From contig NZ_JACFYZ010000018.1 in NCBI RefSeq assembly GCF_015712065.1, forward strand, positions 18,981 to 82,980: a stretch of 64,000 nucleotides of DNA. Direction: 5' to 3'. Origin of the DNA: Ectopseudomonas chengduensis. Its GTDB lineage: Bacteria; Pseudomonadota; Gammaproteobacteria; Pseudomonadales; Pseudomonadaceae. Below are positions 45,016 to 54,041 of this stretch, piece after piece. Position 1 is the first letter of the stretch; every line of letters begins with the position of its first letter. The position numbers and the translations under genes were made by a program. Under the pieces are notes generated by a model. That model saw only the letters and a list, made by a program, of their open reading frames with translations. It did no database searches and had not been told where the DNA came from.

Positions 45016-46040
45016 TCGCCTTCCGGCAGGCTGGCGATGATGTGTCGGTAGCTGGCCATGCGCTGCGGCTGCACGCGGCCGTCTTCCAGGGCCTGCAAAA
45101 GCGCACACCCGGGTTCGCGATCATGCTTGCAGTCGCGGAAGCGACAGCGCCCGAGCAGGTCGTGGAATTCGATGAAGCCCGCCTCCACGTCATCACGGCT
45201 GACATGGCCGAGGCCGAATTCGCGAATGCCCGGGGAGTCGATCAATTGGCCGCCACCGGGAAAGTGGAAAAGCCGTGCGGTGGTGGTGGTGTGCGTCCCC
45301 TTGCCGGTCAACTCCGACAGCGCGCCGACACGCGTATCGACGCCGGGCAGCAGGCTGTTGACCAAGGATGACTTGCCCACGCCAGACTGGCCGACGAATA
45401 CACTGACGTTTCCGTTCAGGCGATGTTTCAGCTGCTCCATGCCATCGCCCTGATGGGCCGAGACTTCCAGCAGCGGGTACTCGAGCTCACGATAGACCTT
45501 GAGCAACGCGTCCAGCGCTACCTGGTTCTGCTCATCGATCAGATCGGCCTTGTTCAGCAGCAGTAGCGGGCGAATGCCCGCGTGCTCGGCGGCAACCAGA
45601 TAACGGTCGATCAGGTTGGCGTGCGGCTCGGGCAGCGGCGCGAAGACGATGACGATCTGGTCGACGTTGGCCGCCACCGGCTTGAGTTGGCCGCGCATGT
45701 CGGGGCGGCACAGTTCGCTGTTTCTCGGCAGTTGCGCGACGATGACGCCGTCACCCTGGTTGCCGGGGCGCCAAACCACCTGATCACCAGTGACCAGTGC
45801 CGGCAGGTTGGCGCGCAGGTGGCAGCGAAACACCTGGCCGGCCATCTCGCCCTGCAAACCTTCGATTTCCACCTGTACGCCGAAGTGGGCGATTACCAGG
45901 CCGGTCTGTTCCGGGCCGAGGTCACCGCCTTCCAGTGCTTCCATTGCCCGCGATTCACGCTTGGCGGCGCGGGCGGCACGCTCGCCTTGAATCTTTTCGA
46001 TCCGCCAGTTCTGGCGGCGGTTGAGTTGGCGTTTGGCCAT
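45009..46040 (-). CDS. rsgA: Ribosome small-subunit GTPase RsgA
   Basis: A 343-residue circularly permuted GTPase. An OB-fold N-domain is followed by G4 (LLNKADL) ahead of G1 (GQSGVGKSSL), and the C-terminal zinc knuckle (CRFRDCKHDREPGC) binds zinc. It matures the 30S subunit. The basic N-terminal tail (RQLNRRQNWRIEKIQ) is the pseudomonad form. The gene is convergent with motB with a short overlap and divergent from a membrane methyltransferase-like gene. Confidence 0.95.
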   Translation of the reverse strand: MAKRQLNRRQNWRIEKIQGERAARAAKRESRAMEALEGGDLGPEQTGLVIAHFGVQVEIEGLQGEMAGQVFRCHLRANLPALVTGDQVVWRPGNQGDGVIVAQLPRNSELCRPDMRGQLKPVAANVDQIVIVFAPLPEPHANLIDRYLVAAEHAGIRPLLLLNKADLIDEQNQVALDALLKVYRELEYPLLEVSAHQGDGMEQLKHRLNGNVSVFVGQSGVGKSSLVNSLLPGVDTRVGALSELTGKGTHTTTTARLFHFPGGGQLIDSPGIREFGLGHVSRDDVEAGFIEFHDLLGRCRFRDCKHDREPGCALLQALEDGRVQPQRMASYRHIIASLPEGDY

Positions 46041-46127
46041 GGAGCATCCGGGTAGTGGAGTGTTGATCGCGACGAGTTTAGCATGAGCGCTCGGCGGCCA
46101 TTCGGCTGTCAGGAACAGAGGTCGGGA

Positions 46128-46922
46128 ATGACGGCAGGCGAGGAACGAGCGGTGCTGCGGCTACCGCTATTGCGCGCTCTTTTGGCGCAGGGTCTTGCCC
46201 TGGCGCTTGTGGTGGTGCTGGTCTATCTGCTGGCGTTGCTGCCCTGGCGCATGTCGTTGTTTTCGGTGGCGCTGCTGCAAGGTGTTGTGGCCGCCGGGAT
46301 CGGCTGGCGCCTGGGTCTGTCACGCTGGTGGTTGTGGATCAATCTGGCGTTTCTGCCCGCGCTGCTGGTAATGCAGCGCGCCGATTTACCGGCCTGGTTG
46401 TTCCTGCTGGGCTTCGTTCTGCTGCTACTTGTTAACTGGAACAGTCTGCGTGAACAGGTGCCGCTCTACCTGAGTGGGCGCAAGGCGCAGCAGCGTCTGC
46501 AGCAGTGCTTGAGCGAGCGTGAGCCGCCGCTGCGCTTCGTCGACCTGGGCTGTGGTACTGCTGGTACGTTGCTGCAACTGGCCAGACGGTTTCCGCGCGG
46601 GCAGTTCGTCGGTGTCGAGACGGCGCCGCTGCTCTTTGTTTTTGCCTGGCTACGCTGCCTGCTGCAGGAGAACTGCAGCATTCGTTATCGGAGTTTGTGG
46701 CAGGTCGAGCTCGGCGACTTCGATGTCGTCTACTGCTTTCTCTCGCCCGTGCCGATGGCGCGTCTGTGGGCTAAGGCGCAAGTCGAGATGCACGCCAATA
46801 GCTGGCTGATCAGCAACACCTTCGAGATTCCGGGCGTGCCGGCTGATCGTGAGCTCGAGATCAACGAAGGACGGCAAACGTCCCTGTTTCTCTGGCGCAT
46901 GAAGGGTGCCGAGATCCGCTAG
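46128..46922 (+). CDS. Membrane-anchored class I SAM methyltransferase-like protein
   Basis: A 264-residue protein. The first 110 residues contain about four membrane segments (LRALLAQGLALALVVVLVYLLALL; MSLFSVALLQGVVAAGIGW; WLWINLAFLPALLVM; WLFLLGFVLLLLVNW). The soluble half has a Rossmann methyltransferase motif I, FVDLGCGTAGTLLQLARRFP, then FVGVETAPL (acidic ribose-binding end) and DVVYCFLSPVPMARLW (motif IV). It resembles membrane methyltransferases of unknown substrate. ATG 46128 has AGAGG before it; an ORF from 46083 is longer. It lies between rsgA and orn and is not obviously part of either operon. Substrate could be a lipid or a membrane protein. Confidence 0.7.
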   Translation: MTAGEERAVLRLPLLRALLAQGLALALVVVLVYLLALLPWRMSLFSVALLQGVVAAGIGWRLGLSRWWLWINLAFLPALLVMQRADLPAWLFLLGFVLLLLVNWNSLREQVPLYLSGRKAQQRLQQCLSEREPPLRFVDLGCGTAGTLLQLARRFPRGQFVGVETAPLLFVFAWLRCLLQENCSIRYRSLWQVELGDFDVVYCFLSPVPMARLWAKAQVEMHANSWLISNTFEIPGVPADRELEINEGRQTSLFLWRMKGAEIR

Positions 46923-46951
46923 ACTTGGCGCCTGAGCCAAGGAGCCTAACC

Positions 46952-47494
46952 ATGCAAAACCCCAACAACCTGATCTGGATCGACCTGGAAATGACCGGGC
47001 TGGAGCCGGAGCGCGATGTGATCATCGAGATGGCCACCATCGTCACCGACAGTGAGCTGAACGTGTTGGCCGAGGGCCCGGTGATCGCCGTCCACCAGAG
47101 CGACGAGGCTCTGGCCGGCATGGACGAATGGAACACCCGCACCCATGGCCAGAGCGGCCTGACTCAGCGCGTACGTGAAAGCAAGATCGACACGGCGGCT
47201 GCCGAAGCACAGACCATCGCCTTCCTCGAGCAGTGGGTGCCCAAGGGCAAGTCGCCCATCTGCGGCAACAGCATCGGCCAGGATCGCCGCTTTCTCTACA
47301 AGTACATGCCGGCCCTGGAAGCCTACTTCCACTACCGCTACCTGGACGTGTCGACGCTGAAGATCCTCGCTGGCATGTGGGCGCCAGCGGTCAAGGATAG
47401 CTTTCAGAAAACCGCCACCCACCAGGCGCTGGATGACATTCGCGAGTCCATTGCCGAGCTGCGCCACTACCGTGAGCATTTCCTCAAGGTGTAA
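46952..47494 (+). CDS. orn: Oligoribonuclease Orn
   Basis: A 180-residue DEDDh exonuclease: WIDLEMTGL (Asp, Glu), GNSIGQDRRFLYKYMP (Asp) and HQALDDIRESI (His, Asp). It degrades RNA dinucleotides, including pGpG from c-di-GMP breakdown in Pseudomonas, a useful link to the FimX/PilZ-like genes in this window. ATG 46952 is preceded by AAGGAG at the standard distance. Immediately downstream is a REP pair and convergent queG. Confidence 0.97.
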   Translation: MQNPNNLIWIDLEMTGLEPERDVIIEMATIVTDSELNVLAEGPVIAVHQSDEALAGMDEWNTRTHGQSGLTQRVRESKIDTAAAEAQTIAFLEQWVPKGKSPICGNSIGQDRRFLYKYMPALEAYFHYRYLDVSTLKILAGMWAPAVKDSFQKTATHQALDDIRESIAELRHYREHFLKV

Positions 47495-47534
47495 ATGAGC
47501 CACTCCGGCGCGTCGCGCGTACTGTGCGACTACC

Positions 47535-47594
47535 GTAGCCCGGATGCAATTCGGGGAAGCAGGCGGCGCCATTCCCGGATTTCATCCGGGCTAC
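47535..47594. repeat. Inverted REP pair supplying the queG stop codon
   Basis: GTAGCCCGGATG (47535–47546) and CATCCGGGCTAC (47583–47594), perfect 12-bp arms; each half folds as a REP hairpin. TAG at the right end (47591–47593, minus strand) is the queG stop. Confidence 0.85.
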
Positions 47595-48655
47595 AGGGCG
47601 CCGTGCCGCTCCAGGGCCCACGCCACATGCTCGCGCACCAGCTCCGAATGATGTTCGCGGCGTGCCTGCAGAGCCTGTAGTACCGGGATGGTGGATGGCG
47701 CGTTGCCCAGGCCGACCGCCAGGTTACGCAGCCAGCGCTCGTAGCCGGCGCGGCGTAGCGGCGAGCCTTCGGTGCGGCTGAGAAACTCCTCTTCCGTCCA
47801 CATGAACAGCTCGGCCAGGCCGCTGTTGTCCAGGCCGTGGCGCGGCTGGAAGTCGCCCTGTTCGGTGGGGCGAGCGAAGCGATTCCAGGGGCAGACGATC
47901 TGACAGTCGTCGCAGCCGAACACCCGGTTGCCGATGGGCGCACGCAGCTCTTCGGGGATCGAGCCTTTCAGCTCGATGGTCAGGTAGGAAATGCAGCGCC
48001 GCGCATCCAGCACGTAGGGTCCGGCGAAGGCTGCAGTGGGGCAGATATCCATGCACGCGCTGCAGCGTCCGCAATGCTCGCTGGCGTGTGGGGCATCCAC
48101 CGGCAGTGGCAGGTCGACGAACAGCTCGCCGAGAAAGAAATAGCTGCCGGCCTTGCGGTTGAGCACCAGGGTGTTCTTGCCGATCCAGCCGAGACCGGCC
48201 TTTTCGGCGATGGCCTTTTCCAGCACCGGGGCGCTGTCGACGAAGGCGCGGTAGCCGAACGGACCGATCTGCTGCTGGATGCGTTCGGCCAGCTGTTGCA
48301 GGCGCTTGCGGATCAGTTTGTGGTAGTCGCGGCCCAGGGCGTAGCGCGATACGTAGGCCTGTTCCGGTTCTTTGAGGCGCTGGGTCATCTGCGTGTTGCC
48401 GGGCAGATAGTCCATGCGCAGCGACACCACGCGCAGGGTGCCAGGTACCAGTTCGTCCGGGTGTGAGCGCTTGCTGCCGTGGGCGGCCATGTAGTCCATC
48501 TCGCCCTGGTAGCCTGCTGCCAGCCAGCGTTGCAGGTGCGCCTCGTGTTCGCCCAGCTCGACATCGGTGATGCCGACCTGCTGAAAGCCCAGCTCACGTC
48601 CCCAGTCCTTGATGGACAGGGCCAGAGCGTTGAGGTCGAGGGTTTGATCGGACAT
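47591..48655 (-). CDS. queG: Epoxyqueuosine reductase QueG
   Basis: A 354-residue cobalamin-dependent iron–sulfur enzyme finishing queuosine biosynthesis in tRNA. Two ferredoxin-type 4Fe-4S motifs are visible: CGRCSACMDICP and CDDCQIVCPWN with a further Cys in ARRCIS. The start is ATG 48655; the frame is open further upstream to 48721 but would overlap the nnrD promoter. The C-terminus is set by a REP element. It is divergent from nnrD. Confidence 0.95.
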   Translation of the reverse strand: MSDQTLDLNALALSIKDWGRELGFQQVGITDVELGEHEAHLQRWLAAGYQGEMDYMAAHGSKRSHPDELVPGTLRVVSLRMDYLPGNTQMTQRLKEPEQAYVSRYALGRDYHKLIRKRLQQLAERIQQQIGPFGYRAFVDSAPVLEKAIAEKAGLGWIGKNTLVLNRKAGSYFFLGELFVDLPLPVDAPHASEHCGRCSACMDICPTAAFAGPYVLDARRCISYLTIELKGSIPEELRAPIGNRVFGCDDCQIVCPWNRFARPTEQGDFQPRHGLDNSGLAELFMWTEEEFLSRTEGSPLRRAGYERWLRNLAVGLGNAPSTIPVLQALQARREHHSELVREHVAWALERHGAL

Positions 48656-48681
48656 GGGCGGGCGCAGGCGATGGACGTAGG

Positions 48682-48687
48682 TATAAT
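48682..48687 (+). promoter_or_regulatory. -10 element for nnrD operon
   Basis: A perfect TATAAT, 29 bp upstream of the nnrD ATG and just outside the divergent queG start. No matching -35 is evident. Confidence 0.4.
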
Positions 48688-48715
48688 TCTGCCAGACATC
48701 CGTGGTGAGCGAGCC

Positions 48716-50215
48716 ATGCATCTACTACCAGCCTCTTTGCCGTTGAGCCTGCACAGTGCCGAACAGGTGCGTGTGCTGGATGCGCAGTTGATCGCCGCCG
48801 GCACGCCTGGTTTCGAGTTGATGCAACGCGCCGCCCACGCGGCCTGGCGCGCCTTGCGCAGGCGCTGGCCGGATGCCGGCGTAATCACCGTGCTGGCCGG
48901 GCGTGGTAACAATGCCGGTGACGGCTACCTGATTGCGGCTCTGGCTCAGCGTGCCGGTTGGCGCGTGCGCGTGCTGGCGGTGGGTGATCCCGCTGCTCTG
49001 AGTGGCGATGCTGAGCAGGCCTGCGCCGAGGCGCGAAGGGCGGGCGTGGATGTGCTGCCCTGGAGCGAATGCGTACCACTGGCTGGCATCGTGGTCGATG
49101 CGTTGCTCGGCACGGGGCTGGCTGGTGGGGTGCGTGAGCCTTATGCCCAGGCGATTCGCATGCTCAACCAGAGTGGCTTGCCGGTGCTGGCGGTGGATAT
49201 TCCTTCTGGTTTGCACGCCGATAGCGGCGCGTGTCTTGGTGTGGCCGTGCGCGCCGACCTGACCGTGACCTTCATCGCCCTCAAGCTCGGCCTGCTGACA
49301 GGCGTTGGCCCGGAGCTGTGCGGCGAGCTGCAGTTCGGCGATTTGCAAGGCGATGCCCAGCTATTGGCCCAGGCGCCCAGGGTGGCGCAGCGTCTCGATC
49401 CGGCCAATCTGCCGCGCCTTGCGGCGCGCTCGCCGGTGGCGCACAAGGGCCAGTTCGGTCACCTGCTGGTGATCGGTGGCGATCTGGGCATGGGCGGCGC
49501 TGCGCTGCTCTGTGCCGACAGTGCACTGCGTGCCGGCGCTGGCCTGGTGTCACTGGCGACACGAGGCGAGCATGTCGCGGCCGCTTTGGTGCGACGGCCT
49601 GAAATCATGTGTGCGGCGGTGGCTTCGGCCAATCAGCTGTTGGCACTCACCGAGCGAGCCGATGTCTGCGTGGTAGGGCCTGGCCTGGGTCAGGGGGCCT
49701 GGTCGCGCAGTTTGCTGTCTGGCGTCGGTGGTCTCGATATGCTTCAGGTCTGGGATGCCGATGCGCTCAATCTGCTGGCTGCCGGGCAGGTCGCCGCGCC
49801 TGGTCAGGGCGTGCTCACGCCGCATCCGGGCGAAGCGGCGCGTTTGCTGGGTATCGATACCGCAAGCGTGCAGGTTGATCGGCCGGCTGCCGTGAGGGCC
49901 CTGGCGCAACGTTTTGGCCTGGTGGTGGTGCTCAAGGGCGCAGGCAGCCTGGTCGCAGCACCGGATGGGCGTCTGGCGCTGTGTGATCGCGGTCATCCGG
50001 CGATGGCCGGAGCCGGCTTGGGTGATGTTCTGGCTGGATTGATCGGTGCGCTGCTGGCGCAGGGCATGGCAGCGTATGATGCGGCCTGCCTGGCGGTATG
50101 GCTGCATGCACGTGCCGGTGAGGTGCTGGCTGCGCAGGGGCGTGGGCTGGCTGCCGGTGATCTGCCTTGCACCATTCGTCAGTTATTGGAGGAGTTGTGT
50201 CCTTGTGTGAAGTGA
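48716..50215 (+). CDS. nnrD: Bifunctional NAD(P)HX epimerase/dehydratase NnrD
   Basis: A 499-residue fusion. The N-terminal YjeF_N domain (AGRGNNAGDGYLIA, VDALLGTGLAGGV) epimerises damaged NAD(P)HX, and the C-terminal ribokinase-like domain (HKGQFGHLLVIGGDLGMGGAALL; GLGDVLAGLIGALLAQG) dehydrates it using ADP or ATP. The start ATG 48716 is preceded by GAGCGAG; a frame open to 48479 overlaps queG. Its end overlaps tsaE, and the operon nnrD–tsaE–amiB–mutL–miaA–hfq is the standard gammaproteobacterial order. Confidence 0.95.
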   Translation: MHLLPASLPLSLHSAEQVRVLDAQLIAAGTPGFELMQRAAHAAWRALRRRWPDAGVITVLAGRGNNAGDGYLIAALAQRAGWRVRVLAVGDPAALSGDAEQACAEARRAGVDVLPWSECVPLAGIVVDALLGTGLAGGVREPYAQAIRMLNQSGLPVLAVDIPSGLHADSGACLGVAVRADLTVTFIALKLGLLTGVGPELCGELQFGDLQGDAQLLAQAPRVAQRLDPANLPRLAARSPVAHKGQFGHLLVIGGDLGMGGAALLCADSALRAGAGLVSLATRGEHVAAALVRRPEIMCAAVASANQLLALTERADVCVVGPGLGQGAWSRSLLSGVGGLDMLQVWDADALNLLAAGQVAAPGQGVLTPHPGEAARLLGIDTASVQVDRPAAVRALAQRFGLVVVLKGAGSLVAAPDGRLALCDRGHPAMAGAGLGDVLAGLIGALLAQGMAAYDAACLAVWLHARAGEVLAAQGRGLAAGDLPCTIRQLLEELCPCVK

Positions 50216-50670
50216 AACTCGAAGCGGCCGACGAAGCCGCAATGCTGACTCTTGGGGCGCGGATCGCCGAGATCAGTGGTGGTCAGGGCATCATCTATCT
50301 GCATGGTGATCTGGGCGCCGGCAAAACCACCCTGTCACGCGGCATTCTGCGCGGCCTGGGCCACGCTGGCGCGGTCAAGAGCCCGACCTTTACCCTGGTC
50401 GAGCCCTACGAAATCGGCGACGTGCGCGCCTTTCATTTCGATCTTTATCGCCTGGTCGATCCTGAGGAGTTGGAGTTTCTTGGCATCCGCGATTACTTCG
50501 AGGGGGATGCCTTGTGCCTGATCGAATGGCCGCAGCGTGGCGCGGGCGTTTTGCCAAAGCCCGACCTGGACATTACCATTAGCCCTCAAGCGAGCGGCCG
50601 TTCGCTGTTGCTGCAGGGGCATGGGGCTCAAGGGGAGGCCTGGTGCAAGGCTCTGAGCAGCAAGGAATGA
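50197..50670 (+). CDS. tsaE: tRNA threonylcarbamoyladenosine ATPase TsaE
   Basis: A 157-residue P-loop ATPase (YLHGDLGAGKTTLSRGIL) with the conserved SPTFTLVEPYE and IEWPQRG motifs; it drives the TsaBDE t6A synthesis cycle. Start is uncertain: GTG 50197 or TTG 50203, both inside nnrD's last codons and just after GGAGGAG at 50188–50194. The overlap implies translational coupling. Amidase AmiB follows after 10 bp. Confidence 0.94.
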   Translation: MSLCEVKLEAADEAAMLTLGARIAEISGGQGIIYLHGDLGAGKTTLSRGILRGLGHAGAVKSPTFTLVEPYEIGDVRAFHFDLYRLVDPEELEFLGIRDYFEGDALCLIEWPQRGAGVLPKPDLDITISPQASGRSLLLQGHGAQGEAWCKALSSKE

Positions 50671-50680
50671 ATAAGAAGCG

Positions 50681-52108
50681 ATGGGGTTGGTTATGCGCAT
50701 AGGCGCGCTGGTTACAGCTGTGGGGGTGTTGTTGGCGGCCCTGGCTGCCGAGGCCCTGGCTGCCTCCGATATACGGAGCGTGCGTCTGTGGCGTGCCCCG
50801 GACAATACCCGTCTGGTCTTCGATCTGTCTGGCCCGGTACAGCACAGCGTGTTCACCCTTGCTGCACCTGATCGCATCGTTATCGACGTCAGTGGCGCCA
50901 AGTTGGCTACCAGTCTCGAGCAACTTTCGCTGGCCAACACCCCGATCACCGGTGTGCGCTCGGCCCAGCGCAGCGCTGATGACCTGCGCGTGGTCATCGA
51001 TTTGTCGGCGCCGGTGTCGCCAAAGAGCTTTACCCTGGCGCCTAATCAGCAATATGGCCATCGCCTGGTGGTCGATTTGTTCGATCAGGGCAGTGCGCCC
51101 CCCGCCACGCAGGCGCCCAGCATTGCCGCCAGCGCACCTCCTGTGCCGGTCACGCCGACCCAGCCACCACCGAAGTTGACGCCTGTACCCAATGGCAAGC
51201 GCGATATTGTCGTCGCCATTGATGCCGGCCATGGTGGTGAGGACCCGGGTGCGCTGTCGCCGGTCAAGGGGCAGTACGAAAAGAACGTGACCCTGGCCAT
51301 CTCCAGAGAGTTGCAGCGGCAGATCAATGCCGAAAAGGGCTTCCGTGCCGAACTGGTGCGCACCGGTGACTATTTCATTCCGCTGCGTAAACGCACCGAG
51401 ATCGCGCGCAAGAAAGGCGCAGACCTGTTCGTGTCCATTCATGCCGACGCGGCGCCGCGGGCTTCTGCGTTCGGCGCTTCGGTCTATGCCCTGTCCGAGC
51501 GGGGTGCTACGTCCGAGACGGCGCGCTGGCTGGCCGATGCCGAGAACCAGTCCGACCTAATCGGTGGTGCCGGCAATGTCAGTCTCGACGACAAGGACAA
51601 GATGCTCGCCGGCGTGTTGCTGGATCTGTCGATGACAGCTTCGCTGTCCTCCAGTCTCAATGTCGGGCAGAAGGTGCTGTCGAACATGGGCGGCATCACC
51701 CCGTTGCACAAACGGCGCGTCGAGCAGGCAGGCTTCATGGTGCTGAAATCGCCGGATATTCCTTCGATTCTGGTTGAGACCGGTTTCATCTCAAACCCCA
51801 ACGAAGCCAAGAAACTGCATACCGCCAGCCATCAGCAGGCGCTGGCGCGTTCGATCACCACCGGGGTCAAGCAGTTCTTCCATGAGAACCCGCCGCCTGG
51901 CACCTACGTTGCCTGGCTGCGTGATGAAGGCAAGATCGCCGCTGGCCCGCGTGAGCATGTGGTGGCACGCGGCGAGAGCCTGGCGCTGATCGCCCAGCGC
52001 TACCAGATCAGCCTGGCGTCCCTGCGGAGTGCCAACAAGCTCAATGGTGACGTGATCAAGGTCGGCCAGACATTGCAGATACCCGCCACAGCGCTGGCAG
52101 CCCAGTAG
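50681..52108 (+). CDS. amiB: N-acetylmuramoyl-L-alanine amidase AmiB
   Basis: A 475-residue periplasmic amidase with a signal peptide, N-terminal AMIN domain (IRSVRLWRAPDNTRLVFDLS, about 28–130), a proline-rich linker, the zinc Amidase_3 domain (IDAGHGGEDPGA, with His and Glu ligands; VSIHADA; VLVETGFISNP) and a C-terminal LysM (VVARGESLALIAQRYQISLASLRSANKL). It cuts peptide stems to separate daughter cells. ATG 50693 (MRIGALV) is an alternative start; its stop is adjacent to the mutL start. Confidence 0.94.
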   Translation: MGLVMRIGALVTAVGVLLAALAAEALAASDIRSVRLWRAPDNTRLVFDLSGPVQHSVFTLAAPDRIVIDVSGAKLATSLEQLSLANTPITGVRSAQRSADDLRVVIDLSAPVSPKSFTLAPNQQYGHRLVVDLFDQGSAPPATQAPSIAASAPPVPVTPTQPPPKLTPVPNGKRDIVVAIDAGHGGEDPGALSPVKGQYEKNVTLAISRELQRQINAEKGFRAELVRTGDYFIPLRKRTEIARKKGADLFVSIHADAAPRASAFGASVYALSERGATSETARWLADAENQSDLIGGAGNVSLDDKDKMLAGVLLDLSMTASLSSSLNVGQKVLSNMGGITPLHKRRVEQAGFMVLKSPDIPSILVETGFISNPNEAKKLHTASHQQALARSITTGVKQFFHENPPPGTYVAWLRDEGKIAAGPREHVVARGESLALIAQRYQISLASLRSANKLNGDVIKVGQTLQIPATALAAQ

Positions 52109-52116
52109 TGAGTGTC

Positions 52117-53988
52117 ATGTCCCGTATTCATTTGCTCAGCCCGCGCCTGGCCAACCAGATCGCAGCGGGCGAGGTGGTCGAGCGTCCGGCGTCGGTCGCC
52201 AAGGAGCTGCTGGAAAACAGCCTGGACTCTGGTGCGCGGCGTATCGATGTCGACGTCGAGCAGGGCGGTGTCAAACTGCTCAAGGTGCGCGACGACGGTG
52301 GCGGTATCGCCCCAGACGACCTGCCGCTGGCGTTGGCGCGCCATGCCACCAGCAAGATTCGTGAGCTGGAAGATCTCGAGGCCGTGCTTAGCATGGGCTT
52401 TCGTGGCGAGGCGCTGGCGTCGATCAGCTCGGTATCGCGCCTGACCCTGACCTCGCGTACCGCCGACGCCGACCAAGCCTGGCAGGTGGAAACCGAAGGC
52501 CGTGACATGGAGCCGCGCGTGCAGCCTGCTGCGCACCCGGTGGGTACCTCGGTGGAAGTGCGTGACCTGTTTTTCAATACTCCGGCGCGGCGCAAATTCC
52601 TGCGTGCCGAGAAGACCGAGTTCGATCACCTGCAGGAGGTGATCAAGCGCCTGGCGCTGGCGCGGTTCGATGTGGCTTTCCATCTGCGTCACAACGGCAA
52701 GACCGTGTTTGCCCTGCACGAGGCTGGCGACGAAATCAGCCGTGCGCGCCGCGTCGCCTCTGTCTGCGGGCCGGCTTTTCTGGAGCAGGCGCTGCCCATC
52801 GAGATCGAACGTGGTGGCCTGCGCTTGTGGGGGTGGGTCGGCTTGCCGACCTTCTCCCGCAGTCAGGCGGATCTGCAGTATTTCTACGTCAACGGCCGCA
52901 TGGTGCGCGACAAGCTGGTGGCCCATGCGGTGCGCCAGGCCTATCGCGACGTGCTGTTCAACGGCAGGCACCCGACCTTCGTGCTGTTTCTGGAAATCGA
53001 TCCGTCGACTGTGGACGTCAATGTTCACCCGACCAAGCATGAAGTGCGTTTTCGTGACAGCCGCATGGTCCACGACTTCCTCTACGGCACCCTGCATCGC
53101 GCCCTGGCCGATGTACGCCCGGAAGATCAGGTGGCGGCCCCGGCAGCCATCTCACCCATGGTGCGCCCGAGCGGCCTGGCTGCCGGAGAATTTGGCCCGC
53201 AGGGCGAAATGGGTCTGGCTGCCAGCATTCTTGAAACCCCGGCGCCCAGCGTGCAGCCTGCCTGGCGCGGCAGTGGCGCTGGCTACCAGCAGCCTGCAGG
53301 TAACCCCGGCGTATCCGCTGGCGAAGCCCAGGCTGCGTATCGCGAGTATTTCTCGCCGCTGCCGAGCGCTCAGGCTCAGTCGATGCCGCAGGAGCAGGGT
53401 GACATTCCACCACTCGGTTATGCCGTGGCGCAGCTCAAAGGCGTCTACATTCTCGCCGAAAACGCTCAGGGCCTGGTGGTGGTGGACATGCACGCCGCGC
53501 ACGAACGCATCACTTACGAGCGGCTCAAGCACGCCATGGCCAGTGAAGGCTTGCGCGGCCAGCCGCTGCTGGTGCCGGAGTCCATCGCCCTCAGCCAGCG
53601 CGAAGTCGATTGCGCCGAGGAGCATGGCGAGTGGTTCCAGCGTCTGGGCTTCGAGCTGCAGCGCCTGGGTGAGGAAGCCGTGGCGATTCGCCAGATTCCG
53701 GCACTGCTCAAACAGGCTCAGGCCACCCAGTTGGTGCGTGACGTGCTGGCCGATCTGCTCGAGTACGGCACCAGCGACCGCATCCAGGCACATCTCAACG
53801 AGCTGCTGGCGACCATGGCCTGTCACGGTGCGGTACGCGCCAACCGGCGCCTGACCATTCCCGAGATGAACGCCTTGCTGCGCGATATGGAGCAGACCGA
53901 ACGCAGTGGCCAGTGCAACCATGGCCGACCGACCTGGACGCAGTTGAGTATGGATCAGCTCGACAAGTTGTTCATGCGTGGTCAGTAA
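52117..53988 (+). CDS. mutL: DNA mismatch repair protein MutL
   Basis: A 623-residue GHKL ATPase: NQIAAGEVVERPASVAKELLENSLDSG, DDGGGI and GFRGEALASIS in the N-terminal half, a flexible linker (about 330–430) and a dimerisation domain carrying the DMHAAHERITYE endonuclease motif (DQHA(x)2E(x)4E type) found in mutH-lacking organisms. It coordinates MutS recognition with nicking. ATG 52117 is used; GTG 52108, overlapping the amiB stop, would add three residues. Confidence 0.96.
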   Translation: MSRIHLLSPRLANQIAAGEVVERPASVAKELLENSLDSGARRIDVDVEQGGVKLLKVRDDGGGIAPDDLPLALARHATSKIRELEDLEAVLSMGFRGEALASISSVSRLTLTSRTADADQAWQVETEGRDMEPRVQPAAHPVGTSVEVRDLFFNTPARRKFLRAEKTEFDHLQEVIKRLALARFDVAFHLRHNGKTVFALHEAGDEISRARRVASVCGPAFLEQALPIEIERGGLRLWGWVGLPTFSRSQADLQYFYVNGRMVRDKLVAHAVRQAYRDVLFNGRHPTFVLFLEIDPSTVDVNVHPTKHEVRFRDSRMVHDFLYGTLHRALADVRPEDQVAAPAAISPMVRPSGLAAGEFGPQGEMGLAASILETPAPSVQPAWRGSGAGYQQPAGNPGVSAGEAQAAYREYFSPLPSAQAQSMPQEQGDIPPLGYAVAQLKGVYILAENAQGLVVVDMHAAHERITYERLKHAMASEGLRGQPLLVPESIALSQREVDCAEEHGEWFQRLGFELQRLGEEAVAIRQIPALLKQAQATQLVRDVLADLLEYGTSDRIQAHLNELLATMACHGAVRANRRLTIPEMNALLRDMEQTERSGQCNHGRPTWTQLSMDQLDKLFMRGQ

Positions 53989-54041
53989 TTGAATGAAGCC
54001 CTGAGTCAGGGGCGCCCGTCTTCGTGTTTCGAGCCATATTG

